This document shows, piece after piece, positions 1 to 5,396 of a stretch of 5,396 nt of DNA; positions within the stretch are counted from its first letter, which is position 1, and every line of letters starts with the position of its first letter. The notes under the pieces were generated by a model, which saw nothing but the letters and a program-made list of their open reading frames with translations, was not told the origin of the DNA and did no database searches. The stretch is from an uncultured Flavobacterium sp. (GTDB lineage: Bacteria; Bacteroidota; Bacteroidia; Flavobacteriales; Flavobacteriaceae): contig NZ_CALFIG010000057.1 of NCBI RefSeq assembly GCF_937876455.1, positions 1 to 5,396 on the forward strand, given 5' to 3'. Both the position numbers and the translations under genes were made by a program.

Positions 1-299
1 ACGGATTAACCAATTCACAAGAACAAACAGCAGGTACAAACCCATTGAATCCAGATACGGATGGAGATGGTGTAATTGATGGTACTGAGGTTGCAGACGG
101 CACAGGTCCGCTTAACCCATGTCAATTTGTATTAGCACATCAAACAGTAACACCAAGTTCAGCATGGGGTTCATTAGATTGTGACAATGACGGATTAACC
201 AATTCACAAGAACAAACAGCAGGTACAAACCCATTGAATCCAGACACAGATGGAGATGGTGTAATTGATGGTACTGAGGTTGCAGACGGCACAGATCCA
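1..299 (+). repeat. Near-identical 110-nt direct repeat, 189-nt period
   Basis: Positions 1-110 and 190-299 align without gaps and differ at only four places (56/245, 59/248, 106/295, 110/299). Two of these (56, 59) and the last (110) are third-codon changes; 106/295 changes Gly to Asp. The first 55 nt are identical. The left copy begins at the window edge, so the repeat may extend further upstream. The similarity is much higher than between these and the 366-488 unit, which points to recent duplication or gene conversion. Confidence 0.93.
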
Positions 300-590
300 A
301 ATAATCAGTGTGATTTTGAAGTAGGAAGTATTACTTTACCTCAATCTACTGCTTGGAATAATGCAGATTGTGATGGTGATGGCGTAACAAATGGCCAAGA
401 AATCATTGATGGAACAGACCCTACAGACGGTTGTGATGCCAATATGGCTCATTCTACTTTGCCACTAAGCCAAGCGTTTTTAGATGGTGACTGTGATGGT
501 GATGGATTAACCAATGGCCAAGAGATTGGACCAAATCCAAACACTCCATTTGATCCAAATGGAAATGGTATTCCAGATTATTTAGAGGTA
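1..590 (+). repeat. Tandem Asp-rich, calcium-binding-like protein repeats
   Basis: Units begin at the DC of the DCDxDG motif, at nt 177, 366 and 489; an earlier unit is cut by the window edge. The 177-365 unit is 189 nt (63 codons). The 366-488 unit is 123 nt (41 codons) and lacks one Asp-rich loop. The final unit degenerates into a DPNGNGIPDYLEV loop before the sorting domain. Every complete cysteine pair (codons at 120/180, 309/369, 432/492) is separated by exactly 19 residues, which share a T-x-P-x-S-x-A-(W/F)-like core. Calcium binding is inferred from the Asp/Gly spacing and has not been shown. Confidence 0.85.
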
Positions 591-917
591 AACAATCATA
601 CAACATCAACAGATGATTTAGAGATATTTAACTTAGTAACACCAAATGGAGATGGAGACAATGATGTGTTTGTGATAAGAAACATTGAATTATATCCAGA
701 GAATTCATTAGAAATATTCAATCGTTGGGGCGTTCAAGTTTATGGAGTAGATGGTTATGGTCAAAACGGTAAATACTTCAGAGGAATTTCAGAAGGACGT
801 GTTACAATCCAGCAATCAGCAGAATTACCAGTAGGTACCTATTGGTATGTATTGAAATACAAAAACGCTCAAGGTGTTCAAAAACACCGTGCAGGTTATT
901 TATATATTAACAAATAA
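1..917 (+). CDS. Secreted repeat protein with T9SS type B sorting domain, 3' part only
   Basis: This is the C-terminal 304 codons of a larger protein whose start lies upstream. The first full codon is at 3-5, and the coding frame is open to the window edge, so the TTG at 45 is an internal Leu and not a start. The visible part has Asp-rich loops of the form DxDGDGxxDGxE or DCDGDGxTNGQE (about nt 54-590), like thrombospondin type 3/calcium-binding repeats of extracellular adhesins. The last ~100 residues (from about nt 615) match the gliding-motility-associated C-terminal domain: TPNGDGDNDVF, then the IFNRWGVQVY core, then LPVGTYWYVLKY and a GYLYINK end. By family knowledge this domain directs export through the type IX secretion system and surface attachment. 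The PorP/SprF-like gene just downstream supports this. The true substrate or ligand of the repeats is unknown. The gene ends in two consecutive TAA codons. Confidence 0.9.
   Translation, partial: GLTNSQEQTAGTNPLNPDTDGDGVIDGTEVADGTGPLNPCQFVLAHQTVTPSSAWGSLDCDNDGLTNSQEQTAGTNPLNPDTDGDGVIDGTEVADGTDPNNQCDFEVGSITLPQSTAWNNADCDGDGVTNGQEIIDGTDPTDGCDANMAHSTLPLSQAFLDGDCDGDGLTNGQEIGPNPNTPFDPNGNGIPDYLEVNNHTTSTDDLEIFNLVTPNGDGDNDVFVIRNIELYPENSLEIFNRWGVQVYGVDGYGQNGKYFRGISEGRVTIQQSAELPVGTYWYVLKYKNAQGVQKHRAGYLYINK
615..914 (+). other. T9SS type B (gliding-motility) C-terminal sorting domain
   Basis: This is a domain inside the preceding gene. The order of landmarks is that of the family: an FNLVTPNGDGDNDVF opening, YPENSLEIFNRWG core, a YGQNGKYFRG segment where many members have a WDG motif, LPVGTYWYVLKY, and a terminal GYLYINK strand. 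Known members are exported by the type IX machinery, and type B substrates are often encoded beside a dedicated PorP/SprF paralog, as seen here. Confidence 0.9.
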
Positions 918-920
918 TAA

Positions 921-957
921 GAAAAAGGAAGAGGTTTGTTTTTCTTCTTCCTTTTTT
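921..957 (+). terminator. Hairpin with T-tract between adhesin and porP-like gene
   Basis: The arms 922-934 and 944-956 pair over 13 positions (one G-T wobble at 933/945) around a 9-nt T-rich loop at 935-943; 921/957 could add another wobble. The descending arm ends in six T (952-957). This has the form of an intrinsic terminator for the adhesin gene. It ends 15 nt before the next start codon, so transcription of the downstream pair must read through it or start inside the adhesin gene. It may therefore act as a partial terminator. Confidence 0.75.
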
Positions 958-972
958 AAATAAAATCAAAAA

Positions 973-1908
973 ATGAAAAAAAGGTATTTTTATGGTTTAG
1001 TAATGGTTTTTGTTGGTTTTGTAGGTGTTCAAGCACAGCAAGATGCACAATATACAAATTACATGTACAACACGTTGAATATTAATCCGGCATATGCGGG
1101 TTCAAGAGGTACGATGAGTGTCTTTGGTTTACATCGTTCACAATGGGTTGGATTAGATGGAGCTCCGGTTACCAATACTTTTGCTTTGCATACTCCTATA
1201 AAGAATTCAAATTTAGGGATGGGTTTGTCTGTACTTAATGAGAGAATCGGTCCTTCGGATGAGTCAACTATTTCAGCGGATGTATCGTATACAATTGATG
1301 CATCGGAGCGATACAAATTAGCTTTTGGTATTAGAGGTACAGCAAATTTATTGAATGTTGACTTCAGTAAATTACACATTTATAATCCAGGAGATGCTTT
1401 GGCACAGTACAATATAGATAATAAATTTTCACCAAATGTAGGAGCGGGGTTTTATTTATATTCTGATAATACATATATTGGCTTATCTATTCCTAATATT
1501 TTAGAAACAAAACATTTTGATAAAGGACAGGCTAATTTTAATTCAAACTCAATTGCGTCAGAACGTATGCATTTTCACTTAATAGCAGGAAGAGTATTTG
1601 ACATAAATGAAGATCTTAAATTTAAACCTGCTGTATTAACAAAAGTGGTACAAGGCGCGCCATTACAAGTAGATTTATCGGCTAATTTTATGTTTAATGA
1701 AAAGATAGTGTTAGGCGCAGCTTATAGATGGGATGCTGCAATGAGCGCTATGTTAGGTTTCCAACTTTCAGACACTTGGTTTATTGGTTATGGATATGAT
1801 GGTGAAGTAACTAAATTAGCGAATTACAATTCGGGTTCACACGAGATTTTTTTACGATTTGAATTGTTTAATAAAATAAATAATGTGGTATCACCTCGAT
1901 TCTTCTAA
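973..1908 (+). CDS. PorP/SprF family type IX secretion membrane protein
   Basis: The product has 311 residues, typical of the PorP/SprF family. Residues 1-21 form a signal peptide (MKKR, hydrophobic core, VQA before QQD), so it is exported to the envelope. The family hallmark follows directly: QDAQYTNYMYNTLNINPAYAG at residues 22-43, then an HRSQWVGLDGAP segment and alternating amphipathic beta strands through to a C-terminal RFELF stretch, as expected for an outer-membrane beta barrel. PorP is a component of the type IX machinery in Porphyromonas, and SprF is needed for export of the adhesin SprB in Flavobacterium. Genomes carry many paralogs, each usually beside a large type B substrate, so this one probably serves the upstream adhesin and is not necessarily the core PorP. 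The ATG at 973 has A-rich sequence and no Shine-Dalgarno, as is usual in this phylum. The downstream OmpA gene starts 10 nt after its stop. Confidence 0.92.
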   Translation: MKKRYFYGLVMVFVGFVGVQAQQDAQYTNYMYNTLNINPAYAGSRGTMSVFGLHRSQWVGLDGAPVTNTFALHTPIKNSNLGMGLSVLNERIGPSDESTISADVSYTIDASERYKLAFGIRGTANLLNVDFSKLHIYNPGDALAQYNIDNKFSPNVGAGFYLYSDNTYIGLSIPNILETKHFDKGQANFNSNSIASERMHFHLIAGRVFDINEDLKFKPAVLTKVVQGAPLQVDLSANFMFNEKIVLGAAYRWDAAMSAMLGFQLSDTWFIGYGYDGEVTKLANYNSGSHEIFLRFELFNKINNVVSPRFF

Positions 1909-1918
1909 GATTAGATAT

Positions 1919-3835
1919 ATGAAAAAAATAACAAGCATAGCAGTTGGCTTAGTACTAATTACAAGTATAGGTTTTGCACAAGAGAAGAAAGTAGCTATTG
2001 CTACAAAGAATTATGAAAATTTAGCTTATGTTGATGCCATAAAGGTGTATAAACGTGTAGCAGAAAAAGGTTATAAATCGGTTGAAGTTTTTCAAAGATT
2101 GGCTAATGCCTATTATTTTCAGGCAGATTTACCTGAGGCAACAAAATGGTATGGCGAATTGTTTTTACTCACACAAGATGTAGAACCTGAATATTACATT
2201 CGTTATGTACAATGTTTAAAATCGGTGGGCGATTATTCAAAAGCAGATGAGATAATGAATGCATTGGTTCAAAAGGGAAGCAAAGATACTCGAGTGGCTT
2301 TGTTTATTCAACACAAAGATTACCAAGCACAAATCAAAAAAAATTCGGGACGACAAGATGTAAAAAACGCTGGGTTTAATTCTGAATATTCGGATTACGG
2401 CACAGCTATCAATGGAGACCAATTGATTTTTTCCTCTACCAGAGAAACAGCCAAAGCATTTAAAAGAAAACACAGTTGGACAGATCAGTCTTTTACAAAT
2501 TTATATGTACTCAAAGCAGGTAGTTTAAGCCCAGAATTATTGAATAGTAAAATCAATTCGGTTTATAATGAATCAACGCCTGTTTTCACAAAAGACGGCA
2601 AAACGATGTATTTCACTCGAAACAATTACAACAAAGGAAGGGTTAAAACAGACGAAAGCAAAACGGTTTTACTAAAGTTATACAAAGCTTCTTTTGATGG
2701 TAAAAAATGGACAAACGTTCAAGAATTGCCATTTAATAGCAATGAATACAGTTGTGCGCATCCTGCATTAAGTGCAGATGAAAAAACCTTATATTTTGCA
2801 TCTAATATGCCAGGAACAATAGGGCAATCGGATATTTTTAAGGTTGTCATAAAATCTAACGGCACGTATGGCACACCAGAAAATTTAGGTAAAGCCATAA
2901 ACACAGAAGGTAGAGAAACTTTTCCTTTTATTGCTTCAGACAATAAGTTGTATTTTGCATCAGACGGGCATGTAGGTCTTGGAGGCTTAGATGTTTTTGT
3001 TTCATTAATGAATACAAATAATACCTATTCAGAACCTCAAAACATTGGCGCCCCGGTTAACAGTGGAAGTGACGATTTTGGTTATGTTGTAGACGCAAGT
3101 TTAAAATCAGGTTATTTTACATCCAATCGAAAAGAAGACAATTTAGGTTTTGATGACATTTATTCATTTACAGAGAAAAAAGTATTAGAAACACACACAA
3201 AAGTTGAGGGTCAATTGACAGACTTAAATACAGGAGAAGTAATACAAGGAAAAGTTATTTTATTTGATAAAGATTACAATAAAGTAGCTGAAGTACTAAC
3301 AGATGCTATGGGTAATTATGTGTTTGAAAACATACCTAATGACCAACAGTATTATGTAAGAGCAGAAAGCGCTACGTATGCTACAAATGAGGCAATTGCG
3401 GTGAGTAATAATGGCACAAACACCCCTGTTGTATTAGTTAAACAAGTAAAAGCACTAAAAGCAGGAGATGATTTAAGAAGTGCCTTAAATATTGACATCA
3501 TTTATTTTGATTTAGACAAATGGAATATTCGCGAAGATGCAGCAGTTGAGTTGGCAAAAATCATAGAAGTTTTACATGATAATCCAGCGATGCAAATTGC
3601 GATTCGTTCACACACAGACAGTCGTCAAACGCATCAATACAATCAAGTGTTGTCTGAAAAAAGAGCACAAGCTACAAGAGATTGGTTAATCTCGAAAGGG
3701 ATAGCTCCAGAGCGATTAACGGCAAAAGGATATGGCGAAACACAATTGCTAAATGTGTGTGCAGATGGCGTATTGTGTGCAGAATCAGACCACCAAAAGA
3801 ATAGACGAAGTGAGTTTATCATTCTGTCAAATTAA
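1919..3835 (+). CDS. PorE-like OmpA family protein: TPR, PD40, CarboxypepD_reg, OmpA
   Basis: The product has 638 residues from the ATG at 1919. That start gives a clean signal peptide (MKKITSIAV...GFA, cleavage near residue 20). An in-frame ATG at 1883 would prepend 12 polar residues and overlap the previous gene, so it was not chosen. Domains in order: TPR-like helices (about 31-120); a PD40/beta-propeller region with repeated x-Y/F-F-x-S blades near 156, 217, 279, 333 and 385; a carboxypeptidase-regulatory-like beta-sandwich (about 425-488, VEGQLTDLNTGEVIQGKV); and a C-terminal OmpA domain (about 522-638) with SHTD at 564-567 and NRRSEF at 628-633. These conserved Asp and Arg positions are used for peptidoglycan binding in the family. 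This order matches PorE of the type IX system. No lipobox Cys is seen. It probably anchors the PorP-like partner to the cell wall. Whether it is the core PorE or a paralog dedicated to this locus cannot be told here. Confidence 0.9.
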   Translation: MKKITSIAVGLVLITSIGFAQEKKVAIATKNYENLAYVDAIKVYKRVAEKGYKSVEVFQRLANAYYFQADLPEATKWYGELFLLTQDVEPEYYIRYVQCLKSVGDYSKADEIMNALVQKGSKDTRVALFIQHKDYQAQIKKNSGRQDVKNAGFNSEYSDYGTAINGDQLIFSSTRETAKAFKRKHSWTDQSFTNLYVLKAGSLSPELLNSKINSVYNESTPVFTKDGKTMYFTRNNYNKGRVKTDESKTVLLKLYKASFDGKKWTNVQELPFNSNEYSCAHPALSADEKTLYFASNMPGTIGQSDIFKVVIKSNGTYGTPENLGKAINTEGRETFPFIASDNKLYFASDGHVGLGGLDVFVSLMNTNNTYSEPQNIGAPVNSGSDDFGYVVDASLKSGYFTSNRKEDNLGFDDIYSFTEKKVLETHTKVEGQLTDLNTGEVIQGKVILFDKDYNKVAEVLTDAMGNYVFENIPNDQQYYVRAESATYATNEAIAVSNNGTNTPVVLVKQVKALKAGDDLRSALNIDIIYFDLDKWNIREDAAVELAKIIEVLHDNPAMQIAIRSHTDSRQTHQYNQVLSEKRAQATRDWLISKGIAPERLTAKGYGETQLLNVCADGVLCAESDHQKNRRSEFIILSN

Positions 3836-3863
3836 AAAAAGCTGTCGAAAGACAGCTTTTTTT
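3834..3863. terminator. Bidirectional intrinsic terminator
   Basis: GCTGTC (3841-3846) pairs with GACAGC (3851-3856) around a GAAA tetraloop (3847-3850). Seven A (3834-3840) precede and seven T (3857-3863) follow, so either strand gives a hairpin followed by a U-tract. On the + strand it ends the OmpA gene, whose TAA stop (3833-3835) overlaps the A-tract. On the - strand it lies directly after the tRNA-Leu 3' end. Confidence 0.92.
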
Positions 3864-3864
3864 G

Positions 3865-3944
3865 TACCTTGGGTGGGAATCGAACCCACACTCCGAAGAA
3901 CACGAGTTTGAGTCGTGCGCGTCTACCAATTCCGCCACCAAGGC
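3865..3944 (-). tRNA. tRNA-Leu (anticodon CAA)
   Basis: Read on the minus strand this folds as an 80-nt class II tRNA. It has a 7-bp acceptor stem (GCCTTGG with CCAAGGT, leaving a G1-U72 wobble) and a 3-bp D stem GCG/CGC with a GGTAGA loop. The anticodon stem is CACGA/TCGTG with loop CTCAAAC, giving anticodon CAA (+ strand 3907-3909), which reads the TTG codon. An 11-nt variable arm closes on a TTCG loop, and the T arm is GTGGG-TTCGAAT-CCCAC. Discriminator is A. The 3' CCA is not encoded (the next bases are CAA), so it must be added enzymatically. The long variable arm and anticodon support Leu. Confidence 0.95.
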
Positions 3945-3956
3945 ATTTAAGGAGTG

Positions 3957-3964
3957 CAAATATA
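3957..3964 (-). promoter_or_regulatory. Candidate -7 promoter element for tRNA-Leu
   Basis: On the minus strand this reads TATATTTG, an exact match to the Bacteroidota -7 consensus TAnnTTTG, and it ends 12 nt before the first base of the tRNA. The expected -33 element is poor (a TTTAG near 3986-3990 is the best candidate). Position and motif make it the likely tRNA promoter. Confidence 0.65.
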
Positions 3965-4029
3965 AATAAAGTTTCTTATTGTATCCTAAAAATACTTAAA
4001 AAATAACTTTCAGAGTTCAATATAATTGC

Positions 4030-4037
4030 TAACTTTG
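4030..4037 (+). promoter_or_regulatory. Candidate -7 promoter element for prs
   Basis: TAACTTTG matches the Bacteroidota -7 consensus TAnnTTTG. A weak -33-like TTTC lies at 4008-4011 with an 18-nt spacer. Transcription would start near 4042-4044, leaving a leader of roughly 95 nt before the prs ATG at 4137. No other TAnnTTTG was seen closer to prs. Confidence 0.65.
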
Positions 4038-4079
4038 CACTCAAATTACACAACACAACAACTAACTAACTACATCTGA

Positions 4080-4114
4080 AGTACTTATTATATGTTTTAC
4101 ATATTTTGAGTATT
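4080..4114 (+). other. Imperfect hairpin in the prs leader
   Basis: Arms 4080-4094 and 4100-4114 pair at 13 of 15 positions (two G-T wobbles) around a TTTTA loop at 4095-4099, with a single TT/TT internal loop (4088-4089 against 4105-4106). There is no T-tract after it, so it is not a standard terminator, and the start codon is 22 nt downstream. An RNA-level role is possible but unproven; AT-rich leaders can form such stems by chance. Confidence 0.45.
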
Positions 4115-4136
4115 AAGAAATAAACAACACAATAAA

Positions 4137-5078
4137 ATGTCATACAACGAGCCAGAAGCAAAAATATTTGCATGTTCTCAAAGTGTGTACTTAGCGGAAA
4201 GAATTGCCAAAGAATATGGTGTTCCGTTAGGTAAAGTAACGTTCTCAAAATATAGTGACGGAGAGTTTCAACCTTCTTTTGAAGAGTCGATTAGAGGTCT
4301 ACGCGTATTTTTAGTTTGTTCCACTTTTCCAAGTTCAGATAACTTGATGGAATTATTACTAATGATTGATGCAGCAAAACGTGCTTCTGCACGCCATATT
4401 ACTGCCGTAATTCCTTATTTTGGCTGGGCAAGACAAGATAGAAAAGACAAGCCAAGAGTGCCAATAGGCGCAAAGCTCGTGGCTAAATTGCTAGAAGCTG
4501 CAGGCGCAACAAGAATAATGACGATGGATTTACATGCTGATCAAATCCAAGGGTTTTTTGAAAAACCAGTAGATCATTTGTTTGCCTCAACCATCTTTTT
4601 GCCGTATGTAAAAAGTTTGGCATTAGAGAATTTAACCATTGCATCGCCAGACATGGGTGGTTCAAAAAGAGCGTACGCGTATTCTAAATTTCTTCAATCT
4701 GATGTGGTAATTTGTTACAAACAACGCAAACAAGCTAATGTAATTGACACAATGGAGTTGATAGGTGAGGTAAGAGGAAGACATGTAATACTTGTTGACG
4801 ACATGATTGACACAGGAGGCACATTAGCTAAAGCAGCTGATGTTATGATAGAAAAAGGAGCATTGAGCGTAAGAGCTATTTGTACGCACGCCATTTTATC
4901 AGGTAGTGCATATGAAAAAATTGAAAACTCAAAGTTAGAAGAATTGATAGTAACAGATTCTATTCCATTAAAGAAAGAATCTACAAAAATAAAAGTAGTG
5001 AGCTGTGCACCATTATTTGCAGAAGTAATGCACATGGTTCAAAACAATAATTCCATTAGTGGAAAGTTTTTAATGTAA
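4137..5078 (+). CDS. prs: Ribose-phosphate pyrophosphokinase (PRPP synthetase)
   Basis: This cytoplasmic enzyme makes 5-phosphoribosyl 1-diphosphate from ribose 5-phosphate and ATP, feeding purine, pyrimidine, NAD, His and Trp synthesis. The 313-residue length is normal for class I enzymes. Visible motifs: the ATP-binding YFGWARQDRKDKPRVPIGAKL segment (about 94-114); the family signature DLHADQIQGFF at 131-141 with His133 of the metal/active site; SPDMGGSKRA at 170-179; Lys195 and Arg197 in a YKQRKQAN stretch aligning with the catalytic flexible loop; and the PRPP-binding loop VDDMIDTGGTL at 220-230. All expected catalytic residues are present. The ATG at 4137 sits after A-rich sequence without Shine-Dalgarno. 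It has its own promoter candidate upstream and is probably co-transcribed with the bL25 gene 24 nt later. Confidence 0.98.
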   Translation: MSYNEPEAKIFACSQSVYLAERIAKEYGVPLGKVTFSKYSDGEFQPSFEESIRGLRVFLVCSTFPSSDNLMELLLMIDAAKRASARHITAVIPYFGWARQDRKDKPRVPIGAKLVAKLLEAAGATRIMTMDLHADQIQGFFEKPVDHLFASTIFLPYVKSLALENLTIASPDMGGSKRAYAYSKFLQSDVVICYKQRKQANVIDTMELIGEVRGRHVILVDDMIDTGGTLAKAADVMIEKGALSVRAICTHAILSGSAYEKIENSKLEELIVTDSIPLKKESTKIKVVSCAPLFAEVMHMVQNNNSISGKFLM

Positions 5079-5102
5079 TTTTTAATTTTTAATTTATTTC
5101 TT

Positions 5103-5396
5103 ATGAAATCAATTACGATCAAAGGATCAGAAAGAGAAAGCGTAGGTAAAGTTTCGACAAAAGCCTTACGTAATGCTGGAATGGTTCCTTGCGTATTATA
5201 CGGAGGACAAAACCCAGTTCATTTTAGTGCTGATGAAAAAGCATTTTCAAAATTAGTTTATACTCCAGAAGCGCACACTGTAGTAATTGAATTAGAAGGT
5301 GGAAAAAAAATGGAAGGTATTTTACAAGACATTCAATTTCACCCAGTTTCAGACAAAATTTTACACGTAGATTTCTACCAATTAGACGCGGCTAAA
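5103..5396 (+). CDS. rplY: 50S ribosomal protein bL25 (Ctc/TL5 type), 5' part only
   Basis: The reading frame is open for 98 codons from the ATG at 5103 to the window end, so the C-terminal part is missing. The product starts MKSITIKGSERESVGKVSTK and contains the L25 features RNAGMVPCVLYGG (about residues 22-34), a central VVIELEGGKKMEGILQDIQ strand region, and HPVSDKILHVDFYQL near the end of the window. L25 binds 5S rRNA in the large ribosomal subunit; many Bacteroidota have the longer Ctc form with a C-terminal TL5 domain, which cannot be checked here. The 24-nt T-rich spacer after prs has no promoter or terminator, suggesting one transcript. prs-rplY order, often followed by pth, is widespread in bacteria. 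Confidence 0.95.
   Translation, partial: MKSITIKGSERESVGKVSTKALRNAGMVPCVLYGGQNPVHFSADEKAFSKLVYTPEAHTVVIELEGGKKMEGILQDIQFHPVSDKILHVDFYQLDAAK

Noticed and set aside
1..299. CRISPR-like or mobile-element repeat
   Set aside because: The repeats are long, in frame and encode Asp-rich protein loops; there are no short palindromic repeats, unique spacers or transposase genes.
112..300. Open frame of 62 codons on the minus strand
   Set aside because: It lies opposite the adhesin repeats, has no recognisable product and is explained by the repetitive codon pattern of the plus-strand gene.
1059..1379. Open frame of 106 codons on the minus strand
   Set aside because: It is antisense to the well-supported PorP/SprF-family gene and shows no domain or promoter.
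1883..1918. Upstream in-frame ATG for the OmpA-family gene
   Set aside because: It would overlap the previous gene by 26 nt and place 12 polar residues before an otherwise normal signal peptide; the ATG at 1919 is better.
4066..4248. Open frame of 60 codons on the minus strand spanning the prs leader
   Set aside because: It overlaps the prs start and the leader hairpin, has biased low-complexity residues and no family resemblance.
4715..5035. Open frame of 106 codons on the minus strand
   Set aside because: It is antisense to the conserved PRPP-binding half of prs; no independent evidence of coding.
5079..5102. T-rich spacer between prs and rplY as a terminator
   Set aside because: No hairpin precedes the T runs and the spacer is only 24 nt, so co-transcription is more likely.

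Overview
The window looks like the chromosome of a member of the Bacteroidota, most likely order Flavobacteriales. The evidence is: AT-rich DNA with no Shine-Dalgarno-like sequence in front of the starts; two TAnnTTTG promoter elements; a type IX secretion system (T9SS) type B sorting domain; a PorP/SprF-family protein; and a PRPP synthetase with flavobacterium-like sequence features. Genus or species cannot be assigned from what is visible.

Left part (1-3835, + strand): a cell-surface and secretion module. It starts with the 3' end of a large secreted protein built of Asp-rich, calcium-binding-like repeats with regularly spaced cysteines, ending in a gliding-motility/T9SS type B C-terminal domain. 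A strong terminator-like hairpin follows, only 15 nt before the start of a PorP/SprF-family outer-membrane protein gene. Ten nt further on is a multidomain OmpA-family protein (TPR, PD40 propeller, carboxypeptidase-regulatory-like domain, OmpA peptidoglycan-binding domain), the architecture of the T9SS component PorE. The probable logic is a secreted adhesin, an outer-membrane partner that helps export or anchor it, and a periplasmic protein linking that assembly to peptidoglycan.

Middle (3834-4136): a compact intergenic region. A hairpin with A- and T-tracts on its two sides can terminate both the OmpA gene (+) and a tRNA-Leu(CAA) gene (- strand) that abuts it. Beyond the tRNA are divergent candidate promoters, one for the tRNA and one for prs, and the roughly 95-nt prs leader, which can fold into a long imperfect hairpin.

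Right part (4137-5396, + strand): housekeeping genes. prs (PRPP synthetase) is complete, and 24 nt later the start of the bL25 (rplY/ctc) ribosomal protein gene runs off the window. prs-rplY adjacency is common in bacteria.

I found no mobile element, CRISPR array, integrase or toxin-antitoxin system. The most interesting points are the recently duplicated repeat, the fixed cysteine geometry of the adhesin, the possible attenuator in front of the porP-like gene, and the structured prs leader. None of these amounts to a clearly new system.
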